Assembly: GCF_900172295.1 (NCBI RefSeq)
Contig: NZ_FWFL01000001.1
Coordinates: 496,001-560,000 of the forward strand
Source: Roseovarius litorisediminis
GTDB lineage: Bacteria; Pseudomonadota; Alphaproteobacteria; Rhodobacterales; Rhodobacteraceae
DNA: 64,000 bases
Direction: 5' to 3'
Below, piece by piece: positions 27,634 through 37,496 of this stretch (position 1 is its first letter; every line of letters begins with the position of its first letter). Position numbers and translations under genes: made by a program. The notes beneath the pieces were generated by a model, which was given only the letters and a program-made list of their open reading frames with translations, was not told the origin of the DNA and did no database searches.

Positions 27634-27858
27634 GCGGGCGCATCCCGCGCATCAGCAACCAGTCCTTTAACGGGCCGATGATGCCGACCGCCTGCCAGAC
27701 CGCGCTGGTCTTGTCCCGGCATGACAGTACACCCGCCACTACATCCGTATGACCATTGATCGGCTTTGTACCCAAGTGCATCACAAAATCGGCAGCCAGT
27801 TCCAGCCGCCGGGTCAGCACCGGTTTGGCCGCTGTCCTGTCCACCGCCGGTACCGCGC
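27563..27858 (-). pseudogene. Remnant of cystathionine gamma-synthase-type gene
   Basis: About 97 codons alignable to the intact gene at 29122-30270, missing its 5' half and two internal pieces. Retained are ELAADFVMHLGTKPINGHTD (PLP Lys region; the Ser before GTK is now Leu), VVAGVLSCRDKTSA, IIGP-WLLMRGM and the C-terminal LSIGIEEAGDLIADLKQALM. Deletions relative to the intact copy are 7 codons (DRHDAGA) and about 103 codons; both keep frame. There is no start and it cannot form an enzyme. The following 225 bases (27859-28083) hold nothing I can assign. Confidence 0.8.
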
Positions 27859-28083
27859 CGACCCTCATTACTGTCAAGCGAATCCGATAGTGGTATCGCG
27901 CCAGTTTCAGAATCCCGCCACAAGAAGTCTGCTATTTATTTAAATTCGATCTGCCAGCAGAGTAACGGTGCGGAACAGTCATCGCACATTTTTCTCAGGT
28001 CTGCCCCATTTGACCGCCATGAAACGTTTGGCGGTATCGTACAAAGCGGACATATTCAATGGGCGACAGGGTCGACCTGATAG

Positions 28084-29118
28084 ATGCCAGCTTGTTTCAA
28101 TTCCCAGACCATGTTAGCAAAGCTAAACTTAACCAAAACAAGTAAAACGGGTGTTGATTTGGCTACTTTTTCTTTCGCCGGGGCTACGAATGCTTCTACT
28201 TCAGTCGCTGGCACCAAAACGCTTAGCTTTTCTGAAAGTGGCGTAAATTTTACTTGGTCGATCACAAATGGTGACGGCAGTAATTCTCTGCAAATTGGCG
28301 GCGGATTTCTGACTGCCGCAATCGGTAACGGAACAAATTCTACGGCCCAGGACATCTTTACTTTGGATGTCACTGGCGCTGGCCAAACGCGATTTGATGG
28401 CACGATCCAAGTCAACGTCAGCTTTTTGGCTGGTTCCTGGACTGTCAATGGTCAGGCCCTGGCAACCGGTATCAACACACTGGCGGGCCCCGCAGCCAGC
28501 CTCGTTTTCACCAATCAAAGCGGCAGCGCTGGTGAAATTTTATTTATCAACTCTTTAAGCGCCACGATCAATTGCTTCACAGCAGGCACCCAGATTGCGA
28601 CGCCCCAGGGCGTGCGCGATGTTGAAACCCTGCAACCCGGTGACATGGTTCTGACCGCATCCGGCAATGCGCGTGCTGTCAAATGGCTGGGTTATGCCCG
28701 CGTGGATACCCGCCTGGCACACCCTGCCAAGATCAATCCGATTTGCATCACCGCCGGTGCTTTGGGCAATGGCCTGCCCAAGCGTGACCTGTACCTTTCG
28801 GCCGACCATGCGATCGCCATTGACGGCCACCTGATCAACGCTGGCGCGCTTGTGAACGGCACAACCATCTATCAGGTGCAGGGCAAAATGCCCGATGGCT
28901 TCACCTATTACCACGTCGAAACCGACGCACACGAGCTGCTGCTGGCCGAGGGCGTGGCGGCAGAATCTTTCATCGACTACGCTGGTCGTGACAGTTTTGA
29001 AAACGGTGCTGAAGCCACCGCAACCATCCCCGAAATGGACATGCCCCGGATCAGTTCTGCACGGCTGGTTCCCGATCATATCCGCGCCGCTCTTGCCCCG
29101 GCCATCGCAGCCGAGTAA
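28084..29118 (+). CDS. Hint-domain protein, copy 2
   Basis: A 344-residue relative of the protein at 26417. Residues 1-163 differ completely from the first copy (beta-rich, Gly/Asn/Thr-rich, with LDVTGAGQTRFDGTIQVNVSF). From Cys164 (NCFTAGTQIATPQGVRDVETL) the Hint domain matches it closely, and the last 20 residues are the same. The start could be 28084 or the Met at 28111; neither has a strong ribosome site. A shared Hint domain on unrelated N-termini suggests domain shuffling or a modular secretion/processing signal. Confidence 0.78.
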   Translation: MPACFNSQTMLAKLNLTKTSKTGVDLATFSFAGATNASTSVAGTKTLSFSESGVNFTWSITNGDGSNSLQIGGGFLTAAIGNGTNSTAQDIFTLDVTGAGQTRFDGTIQVNVSFLAGSWTVNGQALATGINTLAGPAASLVFTNQSGSAGEILFINSLSATINCFTAGTQIATPQGVRDVETLQPGDMVLTASGNARAVKWLGYARVDTRLAHPAKINPICITAGALGNGLPKRDLYLSADHAIAIDGHLINAGALVNGTTIYQVQGKMPDGFTYYHVETDAHELLLAEGVAAESFIDYAGRDSFENGAEATATIPEMDMPRISSARLVPDHIRAALAPAIAAE

Positions 29119-29192
29119 CCGCTACGCCATCAAGGCCTGTTTCAGATCGGCGATCAGGTCGCCCGCATCTTCGATCCCGATGGACAGGCGCA
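29035..29192. repeat. 158-bp direct repeat, copy 2 (with 27476-27633)
   Basis: Partner of the repeat at 27476-27633. It spans the end of the second Hint gene and the end of the intact PLP-enzyme gene, which face each other. Confidence 0.85.
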
Positions 29193-30270
29193 ACAGGTTT
29201 TCAGGAATGCCTGTGTCGGGCTCGATCGTATGGCGATGCTCGACCAGGCTTTCGACACCCCCCAGCGACGTCGCCCGATGAAACAGGTGCAGCCGCCCAA
29301 TGACGTCAAGCGCCCGTTTGCGCCCGCCCTTGACCAGCACCGACATCAGATAACCGTAACCGCCGCTCATCTGGCGTGTAGCCACCTCATGCCCGGCATG
29401 GCTGGTTAAGCCGGGATAGAAAACCGCCTCGACACCTTCATGGGCTTGCAAAAACTTGGCAATCGCCATCGCGTTGACGCACATCCGCTCAATCCGAAGG
29501 GGCAGCGTGCGCATCCCGCGCATCAGCAGCCAGGCCTCGAACGGGCCGATGATGGCGCCGGCATCGTGGCGGTCGATGCCGACCGCCTGCCAGATCGCGC
29601 TGGTCTTGTCGCGGCACGACAGCACACCCGCCACTACATCCGTATGACCATTGATCGCCTTTGTGCCCGAGTGCATCACAAAATCGGCACCCAGTTCCAG
29701 CGGCCGTGTCAGCACCGGCGTGGCCGCTGTGCTGTCCACCGCCAGTACCGCGCCGGCGGCATGGGCGATCCGGGCTGCGGCGGCAATATCCACTGTCTTC
29801 AGCCACGGATTTGACGGCACCTCGATCCACACCAGATCGGCGGGGCTGACACAGGCAGCGCTCAGCGCCTGCAGGTCCGGGGCATCCACCTCGTCCAGCA
29901 CAAGATCGCGTCGGGAGCAAAAATCACGAATCCACGCTGTGGCGCCCCAGTAAATGCCGGATTGCAGCACCACACGCGCGCCATTCGGCAGGGTACGGAA
30001 CAGCGCCGCTATTGCCGCCATGCCCGACGGGAAAAGCAGCGTTGCCGCTGCTCCTTCCAACTGCCGCAAAACCTCTTCGGCCTGCCGTACGGTCTCGTTC
30101 TGATCCCGGCCATAGGCATTACCCGCCACCAATAGCGCGTTATCCGCCCCGCGCCGATAGGTCGTCGCCAGATGCACGCCCGGAACCACACCGGCGCCTG
30201 CCACATCAACGGCGCCTGCCGCATGCGCAGCAATTGTCGCCGGTTTCAGCTTGTCCGCATCAGTGCTCAT
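29122..30270 (-). CDS. Cystathionine gamma-synthase/beta-lyase family PLP enzyme
   Basis: A 382-residue Cys/Met metabolism PLP-dependent enzyme. Markers are YGRDQNETVRQAEEVLRQLEG, ATLLFPSGMAAI, WIEVPSNPWLKTVDI, VDSTAATPVLTRPLELGAD and the PLP lysine in MHSGTKAINGHTD. It could be MetB, MetC or a related gamma-lyase; sequence alone does not settle which. It is the last of three coupled genes after anmK and the racemase-like gene (ATGA overlap at 30267-30270). Confidence 0.83.
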   Translation of the reverse strand: MSTDADKLKPATIAAHAAGAVDVAGAGVVPGVHLATTYRRGADNALLVAGNAYGRDQNETVRQAEEVLRQLEGAAATLLFPSGMAAIAALFRTLPNGARVVLQSGIYWGATAWIRDFCSRRDLVLDEVDAPDLQALSAACVSPADLVWIEVPSNPWLKTVDIAAAARIAHAAGAVLAVDSTAATPVLTRPLELGADFVMHSGTKAINGHTDVVAGVLSCRDKTSAIWQAVGIDRHDAGAIIGPFEAWLLMRGMRTLPLRIERMCVNAMAIAKFLQAHEGVEAVFYPGLTSHAGHEVATRQMSGGYGYLMSVLVKGGRKRALDVIGRLHLFHRATSLGGVESLVEHRHTIEPDTGIPENLLRLSIGIEDAGDLIADLKQALMA

Positions 30271-31016
30271 CCAACAGCCCCATGATCCCTGAACAACTTC
30301 CCGGGCCCCCAGCCTGATGCGTCAACCCCCGCCAGTTGCAACAAATGCCAGATCAGCGCCAGGTTCGAGCTGATTACCGGCAGGCCCAGCTCGGCTTCGG
30401 CCTGATCAATGATGTTGAACGCGCCCAGATTGGTACAACTGGCAAAAACTGCCTGCACCCCGTCATTGCGGCCCGCATCCAGCATCGCCGCAAGGGTCGA
30501 GGCCTGACTGATCCGTGCCACCTGACGGTCATCGCCCTCGCCAAAACTGATTTCCTTCACCGTCTGAATCCCGCGATCCGCCAGAAAGGCGCGCATCGGC
30601 GCGGCAACAGCGGCCGTATAGGGCGTCACCAGCGCAATCCGTTTGACCCCCAATGCAGTCAGCGCCGCGATCACAGCCGTGATCGGGTTGGTCACCGGCA
30701 CACCGGGCTGAACCGTCTGTATCTGGCGCTCGACCACCTCCGGCCCGATCAGGACCGAGGCCGAGGTGCAGCCATAGGCAACCGCATCCAGTGCCGCAGG
30801 CAATAACCAGGCCGAGGCCGGCATCAGCGCCTTCATCTCTTGCAAAGACTCGGGCGTGACCTGCGGATGCGACTCGATCCTTGTGTGCATCATATTCACG
30901 TCACGCCCAGCCAGCACCTGCCGGGCCTCAAACTCAAGCGTCTCATCGGTGCTCAGCACCACCATGCCAACTCGGGCCCCGCCGCCTGCCCCCCTGTCAA
31001 ATTCAACCATGGTCAT
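30267..31016 (-). CDS. Asp/Glu racemase/maleate isomerase-like protein
   Basis: A 249-residue protein with the two-cysteine pattern of the Asp/Glu racemase superfamily: YGCTSAS near residue 84 and [10 protein letters not shown] near 195. The spacing and the sequence [26 protein letters not shown] fit maleate cis-trans isomerase or arylmalonate decarboxylase-like members. Start 31016 overlaps the anmK stop (ATGA). Coupled downstream of anmK and upstream of the PLP enzyme. True substrate unknown; the neighbours suggest an amino or hydroxy acid from cell wall or sulfur metabolism. Confidence 0.75.
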   Translation of the reverse strand: MTMVEFDRGAGGGARVGMVVLSTDETLEFEARQVLAGRDVNMMHTRIESHPQVTPESLQEMKALMPASAWLLPAALDAVAYGCTSASVLIGPEVVERQIQTVQPGVPVTNPITAVIAALTALGVKRIALVTPYTAAVAAPMRAFLADRGIQTVKEISFGEGDDRQVARISQASTLAAMLDAGRNDGVQAVFASCTNLGAFNIIDQAEAELGLPVISSNLALIWHLLQLAGVDASGWGPGKLFRDHGAVG

Positions 31017-32128
31017 CCCGCTATCCTTTTGCTCTGCTGCGGTCGGCTGATCGTGCCCCCCGAAACTGCCGCCCTGACACCTGTTGTGCCGGGACAAGAG
31101 GTAGGCAACCCTCGCGCCACCCGCACGGCCAGATGGGCAAAGGCCTGCGCCTCCAGCATATCCCCATCCAATCCGACCGATTCCACCGGCTCCACCGGAA
31201 AATCCAGCGAGACACGCAGCATTTCCATCAGAACCGGATTATGCCGCCCACCGCCCGTGACCAGCAACCGCTCGGGTGGGGATGGGCAATGCTCCATGGC
31301 CTGCAGCACTGCCGCTGCGCTCATTCCCGTCAGCGTGGCCGCCGCGTCGGCATCGCTCAATTCACCGACCAGCCCAATCATGTCCTTGAACGCATCGCGG
31401 TCAAGGGATTTGGGCGGCATGCGCATGAAATACGGCTCGGCCAGAAACAGCTCCAGTGCGCCCTGCGCCACCGTGCCCTTGCGGGCAACGGCACCGCCTT
31501 TGTCATACGGCTGACCGCACCGTGCCATCATCAGGTCGTTGATTGGTGCATTGGCGGGCCCGGTATCAAAAGCCAGCAGCGCGCCGTCAGATTCGGGGGC
31601 TCTCCTTGAAGGATCAACCCAGGTCAGATTGCCCACGCCACCAAGGTTCAGAAACGCCACGGGCGCCTCGGCGCCGATCCACCGCGCGCAGGCAAAATGG
31701 AAAAACGGCGCCAGCGGCGCGCCCTCGCCGCCCAGCTCCATATCCGCGCTGCGGAAATCCCAGACCACCGGAATGCCCAATGCCTCGGCCAATGCAGCGC
31801 CATCACCAATCTGATATGTACCGCGCCCGCGCGGCTCGTGTGCCAGCGTCTGCCCGTGAAACCCCACCAGCGCCGCGCCGTCAAACCCGCTTAGAACGTC
31901 CTCATGCGCCGTCTGAACAATCCGCAAGGCTTCGCTGACATTCTCACCCGGCCACTTGCCAAGCGCGCGCCCCAAAACCCCCTGTTCCTGCGCTGAATAT
32001 GGGCGATATGTGCTGTCGCCAAAGCCAAATATCACCTCACCATCGGTCTCGACCATGGCCGCATCAACGCCGTCCAGCGACGTACCGGACATCGCCCCCA
32101 ACGCCCACATGCGTTCAGCCTTCAACAT
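31013..32128 (-). CDS. anmK: Anhydro-N-acetylmuramic acid kinase
   Basis: A 371-residue AnmK, which hydrolyses and phosphorylates anhydroMurNAc to MurNAc-6-phosphate in peptidoglycan recycling. Motifs: [18 protein letters not shown] at residues 11-28, [36 protein letters not shown] in order, [11 protein letters not shown] and [12 protein letters not shown]. Follows a common arrangement with tyrS on the opposite strand (63 bases away). It starts the coupled three-gene row with the racemase-like and PLP genes. Confidence 0.94.
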   Translation of the reverse strand: MLKAERMWALGAMSGTSLDGVDAAMVETDGEVIFGFGDSTYRPYSAQEQGVLGRALGKWPGENVSEALRIVQTAHEDVLSGFDGAALVGFHGQTLAHEPRGRGTYQIGDGAALAEALGIPVVWDFRSADMELGGEGAPLAPFFHFACARWIGAEAPVAFLNLGGVGNLTWVDPSRRAPESDGALLAFDTGPANAPINDLMMARCGQPYDKGGAVARKGTVAQGALELFLAEPYFMRMPPKSLDRDAFKDMIGLVGELSDADAAATLTGMSAAAVLQAMEHCPSPPERLLVTGGGRHNPVLMEMLRVSLDFPVEPVESVGLDGDMLEAQAFAHLAVRVARGLPTSCPGTTGVRAAVSGGTISRPQQSKRIAG

Positions 32129-32191
32129 GGCCTTTTCCTTCGCCTGTTACCTGCCTATACATGCCCCGCAAACCACCACGGGACAAGCATT

Positions 32192-33445
32192 ATGACCTAC
32201 CACCCCAAATCGGAATTCATGAACGTCATGATGGCGCGCGGCTTTCTGGCGGACTGCACCGATTATCAGGGGCTGGACGAGGCTTTGACCGCAGGCGTGG
32301 TGCCGGCCTATATCGGCTTTGATGCCACCGCCAAATCGTTGCATGTGGGCAGCCTGATCCAGATCATGATGCTGCGCTGGCTGCAAAAGACCGGGCACAA
32401 GCCGATCACCCTGATGGGCGGCGGCACCACCAAGGTGGGTGACCCCAGTTTCCGCGCGGATGAACGCCCGTTGCTGACCCCTGATCAGATCGACGCCAAT
32501 ATCGGCGGCATCAAACAGGTCTTTGCCGCCTATGTGGATTACGACGACAGCCCGACCGGCGCGCTCATGCTCAACAATGCCGAATGGCTTGATGATCTGA
32601 AATACCTCGATTTCCTGCGCGACATCGGGCGGCATTTCTCGGTCAACCGCATGCTCAGCTTCGAATCAGTCAAATCCCGCCTTGATCGCGAACAATCGCT
32701 GTCGTTTCTTGAATTCAACTACATGATCCTGCAGGCTTATGACTTTCTGGAACTGAACCGCCGCTATGGCTGCCTGCTGCAAATGGGTGGGTCGGATCAG
32801 TGGGGCAATATCGTCAACGGGATCGACCTGACCCGACGGGTGCTGGATCACGAGATTTATGGTCTCACCTCGCCGTTGCTGACCACGTCGGACGGCAAGA
32901 AGATGGGCAAAAGCCAGGACGGTGCCGTCTGGCTCAATGCCGACATGTGCGCGCCCTACACTTTCTGGCAGTTCTGGCGTAATACCACCGATGCCGACAC
33001 AGGCCGCTTCCTGAAGCTCTACACCGAACTGCCGGTGGATGAATGTGAACGTCTTGGCGCCCTGGAAGGTTCCGAGATCAACGCCGCAAAGATCATCCTT
33101 GCCAACGAGGTGACAAAGCTACTGCACGGCGCAGACGCTGCCGCCGCCGCTGAGGCGACCGCCCGCGAGGTGTTTGAAAAAGGCGGCATCGGTGACGATC
33201 TGCCCACCGTCTCGCTATCGGCATCCGACCTGGGCGACGGCATCTCCATCGTGCAACTGATTGTCAAGGCGGGCCTGGCCAAATCGGGTAAAGAGGCCAA
33301 GCGCCTGATCGCTGAAAACGGCGCCCGGCTGGACGACACGCCGCTGACCGATGCCGGCCTGTTGCTCGACGCGGCCGCTCTGGCCTCGCCGATCAAGCTT
33401 TCGGCCGGCAAAAAGCGCCACGCGCTTGTGAAGCTCGCCGACTGA
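32192..33445 (+). CDS. tyrS: Tyrosyl-tRNA synthetase
   Basis: A 417-residue class I TyrRS. HIGH-type motif [13 protein letters not shown] near residue 45-57, the tyrosine-binding segments [10 protein letters not shown] and [18 protein letters not shown]-type motif [13 protein letters not shown] and a C-terminal S4 RNA-binding domain ([20 protein letters not shown]). Length normal. Two hairpins follow its stop. Confidence 0.97.
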   Translation: MTYHPKSEFMNVMMARGFLADCTDYQGLDEALTAGVVPAYIGFDATAKSLHVGSLIQIMMLRWLQKTGHKPITLMGGGTTKVGDPSFRADERPLLTPDQIDANIGGIKQVFAAYVDYDDSPTGALMLNNAEWLDDLKYLDFLRDIGRHFSVNRMLSFESVKSRLDREQSLSFLEFNYMILQAYDFLELNRRYGCLLQMGGSDQWGNIVNGIDLTRRVLDHEIYGLTSPLLTTSDGKKMGKSQDGAVWLNADMCAPYTFWQFWRNTTDADTGRFLKLYTELPVDECERLGALEGSEINAAKIILANEVTKLLHGADAAAAAEATAREVFEKGGIGDDLPTVSLSASDLGDGISIVQLIVKAGLAKSGKEAKRLIAENGARLDDTPLTDAGLLLDAAALASPIKLSAGKKRHALVKLAD

Positions 33446-33466
33446 TCATTTTCAACGCATCGCCAA

Positions 33467-33514
33467 CCGATTTCTTCAAAAGAAATCGGACCGAAGTCTT
33501 TCAAAGACTTCGGT
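33467..33514 (+). terminator. Tandem hairpins after tyrS
   Basis: Two adjacent perfect stems: CCGATTTCTT-CAA-AAGAAATCGG (33467-33489) and ACCGAAGTCTT-TCA-AAGACTTCGGT (33490-33514). They lie between tyrS and the arsR promoter and probably end tyrS transcription, though there is no U-tract. Confidence 0.6.
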
Positions 33515-33548
33515 GACCCCGTCACAAAACTGTCACTTGCGATTCAAT

Positions 33549-33576
33549 CCATATATCAATACTTCCCGATATATGG
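33549..33576 (+). promoter_or_regulatory. Inverted repeat operator overlapping the arsR start codon
   Basis: CCATATATC (33549-33557) and GATATATGG (33568-33576) form a perfect 9-bp inverted repeat with 10 bases between. The right arm contains the arsR ATG (33573-33575). A TTGCGA at 33537 could be the -35, which would put the transcription start at or near the ATG. Likely the ArsR binding site. Confidence 0.65.
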
Positions 33577-33905
33577 AAAACTTAAACGCTCTTGCCGCCT
33601 TCTCAGCCCTGTCCCAGGATACACGGCTCGATGTCTTCCGCCTGCTTGTCCGTACCGGCGCCGAGGGCATGGCCGCCGGTCAGATCGCCGAAACCCTTGG
33701 CGTTCGGCAAAACACCATGTCCGCCAACCTTGCCATCCTGCTGCAATCCGGCCTTGTCCGAAACACCCGGCAAGGCCGCACCATCCGCTATTTCGCCGAT
33801 ATGGACGGTGTTCGCGGATTGCTGGCCTTCCTGATGGAAGATTGCTGTGGCGGGCAGCCGTCGAAATGCCAACCGCTGATAGATGAAATCGCCTGCGCCT
33901 GCTGA
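33573..33905 (+). CDS. arsR: ArsR-type arsenite-responsive repressor
   Basis: A 110-residue winged-helix ArsR/SmtB repressor with DNA-reading helix region [17 protein letters not shown]. Likely arsenite ligands are clustered near the C-terminus: Cys91, Cys92, Cys99, Cys108 and Cys110 (CCGG...KC...CAC). In this group of ArsR proteins the arsenic site is C-terminal rather than in helix alpha-3. The ATG lies inside a perfect operator and no Shine-Dalgarno sequence is seen, suggesting a leaderless or very short-leader mRNA. First gene of arsR-acr3-arsH. Confidence 0.92.
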   Translation: MENLNALAAFSALSQDTRLDVFRLLVRTGAEGMAAGQIAETLGVRQNTMSANLAILLQSGLVRNTRQGRTIRYFADMDGVRGLLAFLMEDCCGGQPSKCQPLIDEIACAC

Positions 33906-33921
33906 TAAAAGGACCAAACTC

Positions 33922-34977
33922 ATGACCAATCAAACCGCAACCGACGTCGCTGGCGGCATGGGCACATTTGAACGCTGGCTGTCGCTTTGGGTGGCGCTGG
34001 CCATCGGCGCGGGCGTTTTGTTGGGCAACCTGATCCCCGGCCTCTTTCAACTGCTGGCGGATCTGCAGATTGCCTCGGTCAACCTGCCCGTGGCGCTGCT
34101 GATCTGGGCCATGGTCTATCCGATGATGGTCGGCGTGGATTTCACCGCGCTCAAACAAATCGGTGAACGCCCCAAGGGCCTGATCATCACGCTGGCAATC
34201 AACTGGCTGGTCAAGCCCTTTACCATGGCGGCTCTTGGGGTTTTGTTCTTTGAATTTGTCTTTGCGGGCCTTATCCCGCCCGACGACGCGCAGGCCTATC
34301 TGGCAGGTGTGATCCTGCTGGGGGCGGCGCCCTGCACTGCAATGGTCTTTGTCTGGTCCAATCTGACCCGGGGCGATGCCACCTATACGCTGGTTCAGGT
34401 CAGCGTGAATGATGTGATCATGGTCTTTGCCTTTGCCCCCATCGTAGCGTTTTTACTGGGTGTAACTGACATCGTCGTACCATGGGAAACGCTGCTTTTG
34501 TCGGTCCTGCTGTATATCGTGATCCCGCTGATCGCCGGGCTGTTCACCCGCACCCGGCTGATGGGAAAAGGCGGTGAAGCAGCGGTTGACGCCTTTCGCG
34601 ACCAAATCAAACCCATCACCATTCTCGGCCTGTTGATTACCGTAGTGCTGCTTTTCGGGTTTCAGGGACAGGTGCTTCTGGAAACGCCGCTGGTCATAGC
34701 CCTGATTGCCGTGCCGCTTCTGTTGCAAAGCTACGGCATCTTTTTTGTTGCCTATGGTGCAGCGCGGCTGTGGAAGGTGCCTTTCAACGTCGCCGCCCCC
34801 TGCGCGCTGATCGGCACGTCGAACTTCTTTGAACTGGCGGTCGCCGTCGCGATCAGCCTGTTCGGGCTTGGATCTGGCGCTGCCCTTGCCACGGTTGTAG
34901 GTGTGCTGGTCGAGGTGCCGGTCATGCTGTCACTGGTGGCCTTCGCCAACCGTACCCGCCACTGGTTTCCCGGCTGA
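33922..34977 (+). CDS. acr3: Arsenite efflux permease, ACR3 family
   Basis: A 351-residue, ten-helix ACR3 permease that exports arsenite. The essential cysteine is in [20 protein letters not shown] and the conserved glutamate in [12 protein letters not shown] at the last helix; both are expected for ACR3. Start at 33922 has AAGGA about 11 bases before. It follows arsR by 16 bases and precedes arsH by 10. Confidence 0.93.
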   Translation: MTNQTATDVAGGMGTFERWLSLWVALAIGAGVLLGNLIPGLFQLLADLQIASVNLPVALLIWAMVYPMMVGVDFTALKQIGERPKGLIITLAINWLVKPFTMAALGVLFFEFVFAGLIPPDDAQAYLAGVILLGAAPCTAMVFVWSNLTRGDATYTLVQVSVNDVIMVFAFAPIVAFLLGVTDIVVPWETLLLSVLLYIVIPLIAGLFTRTRLMGKGGEAAVDAFRDQIKPITILGLLITVVLLFGFQGQVLLETPLVIALIAVPLLLQSYGIFFVAYGAARLWKVPFNVAAPCALIGTSNFFELAVAVAISLFGLGSGAALATVVGVLVEVPVMLSLVAFANRTRHWFPG

Positions 34978-34987
34978 AGGGGAAATC

Positions 34988-35710
34988 ATGCCGAACACGC
35001 CCAACATCGACGACAGCCAGTTTCACACCATCGACATGGCCCGGCTTTTCCCGGATGAGCAGCCCCGCCATCCGCCGCGTGTCCTGTTGCTCTATGGTTC
35101 TCTTCGCGAACGGTCCTTCTCGCGCCATCTGGCCGAAGAGGCTGCACGCATCCTGTCACGCCTTGGCGCTGAAACCCGTCTCTTTGACCCCTCCGGCCTG
35201 CCTCTGCCCGATGATGCGGACGCCACCCACCCCAAGGTTGCCGAACTGCGCGAAATGGTCCTGTGGTCAGAAAGCATGGTCTGGGTCAGCCCGGAACGCC
35301 ACGGTGCGATGACCGGCATTCTGAAAACCCAGATTGACTGGATACCGCTGGCCCCCATCGGCGGCATCCGTCCGACCCAGGGCAAGACGCTGGCCGTGGC
35401 ACAGGTCTGCGGCGGCAGCCAAAGCTTCAACGCGGTCAATCAAATGCGCATTCTTGGCCGCTGGATGCGGATGATCACGATACCCAACCAATCCTCGGTG
35501 CCCAAAGCCTGGGATGAATTCGACGCCGAGGGCAGGATGAAACCCGGCCCCTACTACAATCGCGTCGTTGATGTGATGGAAGAACTGGTCAAGTTCACGC
35601 TACTGACCCGCGGCACAGCACCCTATCTGACGGACCGCTATTCCGAGCGGATAGAATCACGGGAAGAGTTGTCAAAACGGGTGAATGCGCCAAAGGCAAC
35701 GGGTGGTTGA
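34988..35710 (+). CDS. arsH: ArsH NADPH-dependent flavin reductase
   Basis: A 240-residue ArsH, an FMN oxidoreductase giving resistance to organoarsenicals. Motifs: [20 protein letters not shown] at residues 36-55, [20 protein letters not shown] and [19 protein letters not shown]. Third gene of the arsenic row. No arsenate reductase arsC is present in the row, so the cluster deals with As(III) and organic arsenic, or an arsC lies elsewhere. Confidence 0.93.
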   Translation: MPNTPNIDDSQFHTIDMARLFPDEQPRHPPRVLLLYGSLRERSFSRHLAEEAARILSRLGAETRLFDPSGLPLPDDADATHPKVAELREMVLWSESMVWVSPERHGAMTGILKTQIDWIPLAPIGGIRPTQGKTLAVAQVCGGSQSFNAVNQMRILGRWMRMITIPNQSSVPKAWDEFDAEGRMKPGPYYNRVVDVMEELVKFTLLTRGTAPYLTDRYSERIESREELSKRVNAPKATGG

Positions 35711-35722
35711 AACCCCTGGAAA

Positions 35723-35800
35723 CGTACAAAACGTACGCTCGCATCTGAAACCCTATCCACCCGCGTACGAAATCCACGTACGTTTCGTACCCATCGTACG
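35723..35800. repeat. Cluster of six CGTAC words between arsH and aroB
   Basis: CGTAC occurs at 35723, 35732, 35764, 35777, 35786 and 35795, four of them as the palindrome CGTACG. One pair forms an inverted repeat GTACGAAA-N10-TTTCGTAC. The cluster lies in the 92-base gap between the converging arsH and aroB genes, so it may serve as a terminator or a binding array. Unexplained. Confidence 0.6.
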
Positions 35801-35802
35801 TT

Positions 35803-36918
35803 TTAGCCGCGCAGTTCAAGCGCATCGCGCAGCACGCCGCGCACCGTGTCTGGGTCGACGTCCGAAGTGACAAATGCCTTGCCGATGCCCTTTGCAAGAA
35901 CAAAATGTAGCTTGCCTGCCATCATTTTTTTATCCTGTGACATCAGGTTCAGCAGTGCATCCGCATCTGGCAATTCTCCTTGGATATCAGATAGATCAAC
36001 CTTCATCTTCATGTCTTTCAAATGTTGGCGAACCCGGCTTGGATCTTCCTGCGAACACAAACCCATGCGCGCTGAAAGTTCAAACGCCAGTGCACAACCT
36101 ATCGCCACACCCTCGCCATGCAAAAGCCGGTCGGAATACCCCGTGGCCGCCTCCAAAGCATGGCAGAATGTATGACCTAAATTCAAGAGCGCCCGATCTC
36201 CCTGCTCGGTTTCATCGCGCACAACAATGTCGGCTTTCATTTCGACCGAACGCTTCACGATCCTGATCCGTGCCGCCATATCTCCCGCAGCAGCACGTGA
36301 AGCATTTCCTTCAAGCCATTGAAAGAATTCACTGTCTCCCAGAAGGCCGTATTTTACGACTTCGCCGTAACCAGCCAGATAGTCTCGTTCGGTCAGCGTG
36401 TCCAACACCTCGGTATCGGCCAGCACAAGGCTGGGCTGATGAAACGCGCCGATCAGGTTTTTGCCCTGAGGCGCATTGATACCCGTCTTGCCCCCAACCG
36501 AGCTGTCCACCTGCGCAAGCAGGCTTGTCGGTACCTGTACAAACCTGACGCCCCGTCGCAACACAGCCGCGGCAAAACCCGCAAGGTCGCCAATAACACC
36601 ACCACCAAAGGCCACGACGACATCATTGCGCTCGATCTTTTCGTCCAGCAACCATTCAACTGTACGCTCGAGATGCGGCCATGATTTTGTTGATTCTCCC
36701 GCTGGGAGCGTCAGAGAAGAGGACGAAATACCTTGTAGTTCCAATCCTTTGACAAGCGTACTTAAATGCAGTTTCGCGACAGTTTCATCGGTGATGATCG
36801 CCACACGGGGGCGCTTAAGGAACGGTGCAAAAAACGATCCGGACCGCGTCAGCAACCCCGGTCCGATGTGAATGTCATACGCCCGATCACCCAAACCAAC
36901 ATGGACCGTTTCCATCAT
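35803..36918 (-). CDS. aroB: 3-dehydroquinate synthase
   Basis: A 371-residue AroB of the shikimate pathway, using NAD and a divalent metal. Motifs: AFGGGVIGDLAGFAAAVLRRG, QVPTSLLAQVDSSVGGKTGIN, GYGEVVKYGLLGD (metal ligand Glu), NLGHTFCHALEAATGY (His) and LLHGEGVAIGC (His). The start overlaps the aroK stop by four bases, so the two are coupled. Confidence 0.98.
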   Translation of the reverse strand: MMETVHVGLGDRAYDIHIGPGLLTRSGSFFAPFLKRPRVAIITDETVAKLHLSTLVKGLELQGISSSSLTLPAGESTKSWPHLERTVEWLLDEKIERNDVVVAFGGGVIGDLAGFAAAVLRRGVRFVQVPTSLLAQVDSSVGGKTGINAPQGKNLIGAFHQPSLVLADTEVLDTLTERDYLAGYGEVVKYGLLGDSEFFQWLEGNASRAAAGDMAARIRIVKRSVEMKADIVVRDETEQGDRALLNLGHTFCHALEAATGYSDRLLHGEGVAIGCALAFELSARMGLCSQEDPSRVRQHLKDMKMKVDLSDIQGELPDADALLNLMSQDKKMMAGKLHFVLAKGIGKAFVTSDVDPDTVRGVLRDALELRG

Positions 36919-37496
36919 CTACATTGCTCCAACACATCTTTGCGGCCAGCCAGCGCGTCCCGCACATGCCCGGCCATCGTTTCAATGGAATACTCTGGTT
37001 TCGCCTCAACCTTCAGATCCGCCTTGGCGTAAATCGGAACGCGGTCTTCATAAAGCACCCGCAGGGTTTCAAATGGATTGGAAGTACGCAGTAAAGGTCT
37101 GGTATTTTTATGCTTTACCCGACTCCACAAAAGTTTCAAATCGGCATTCAACCAGACCGACACTCCCTTTTTCGAAATCAGTTGACGGTTACGCTCAGAC
37201 AGAAATGCTCCGCCACCTGTCGACAGGACTCCGCAACATGTATCCAGCAGACGGTCAATGACTTCGGTTTCACGGTCGCGAAAGAAAGCTTCGCCATCCC
37301 TTTGAAATATCTCAGCTATCGTCATGTTCGCCGCTTTTTCGATCTCAGTATCAGAATCCACAAACGGCACAGCCAACTGGGCTGCAAGCGCTTTGCCCAC
37401 GGCAGTTTTGCCTGCCCCCATCATCCCAACCAGAACGACGGTTTTTTTCAGCTTCCAGGTTCCTGTCGCAGCCACGTCTCGGCGCTCCCCTGCCAA
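36915..37496 (-). CDS. aroK: Shikimate kinase
   Basis: A 193-residue shikimate kinase. Walker A GMMGAGKTAVGKALA (residues 24-38), substrate-binding VDSDTEIEKAANMTIAEIF and STGGGAFLSERN, then the lid Arg region. It phosphorylates shikimate ahead of EPSP synthase. ATG at 37496; the first 17 residues are not conserved-looking, and the Val/Leu region after KKT is the real core. Divergent from the xerD row. Confidence 0.96.
   Translation of the reverse strand: MAGERRDVAATGTWKLKKTVVLVGMMGAGKTAVGKALAAQLAVPFVDSDTEIEKAANMTIAEIFQRDGEAFFRDRETEVIDRLLDTCCGVLSTGGGAFLSERNRQLISKKGVSVWLNADLKLLWSRVKHKNTRPLLRTSNPFETLRVLYEDRVPIYAKADLKVEAKPEYSIETMAGHVRDALAGRKDVLEQCR

Noticed and set aside
27859..28083. Possible transposase end or third enzyme fragment between the Hint units
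   Set aside because: A short reading on the minus strand looks faintly like a transposase tail (SPIEYVRF) but is interrupted and too short to support.
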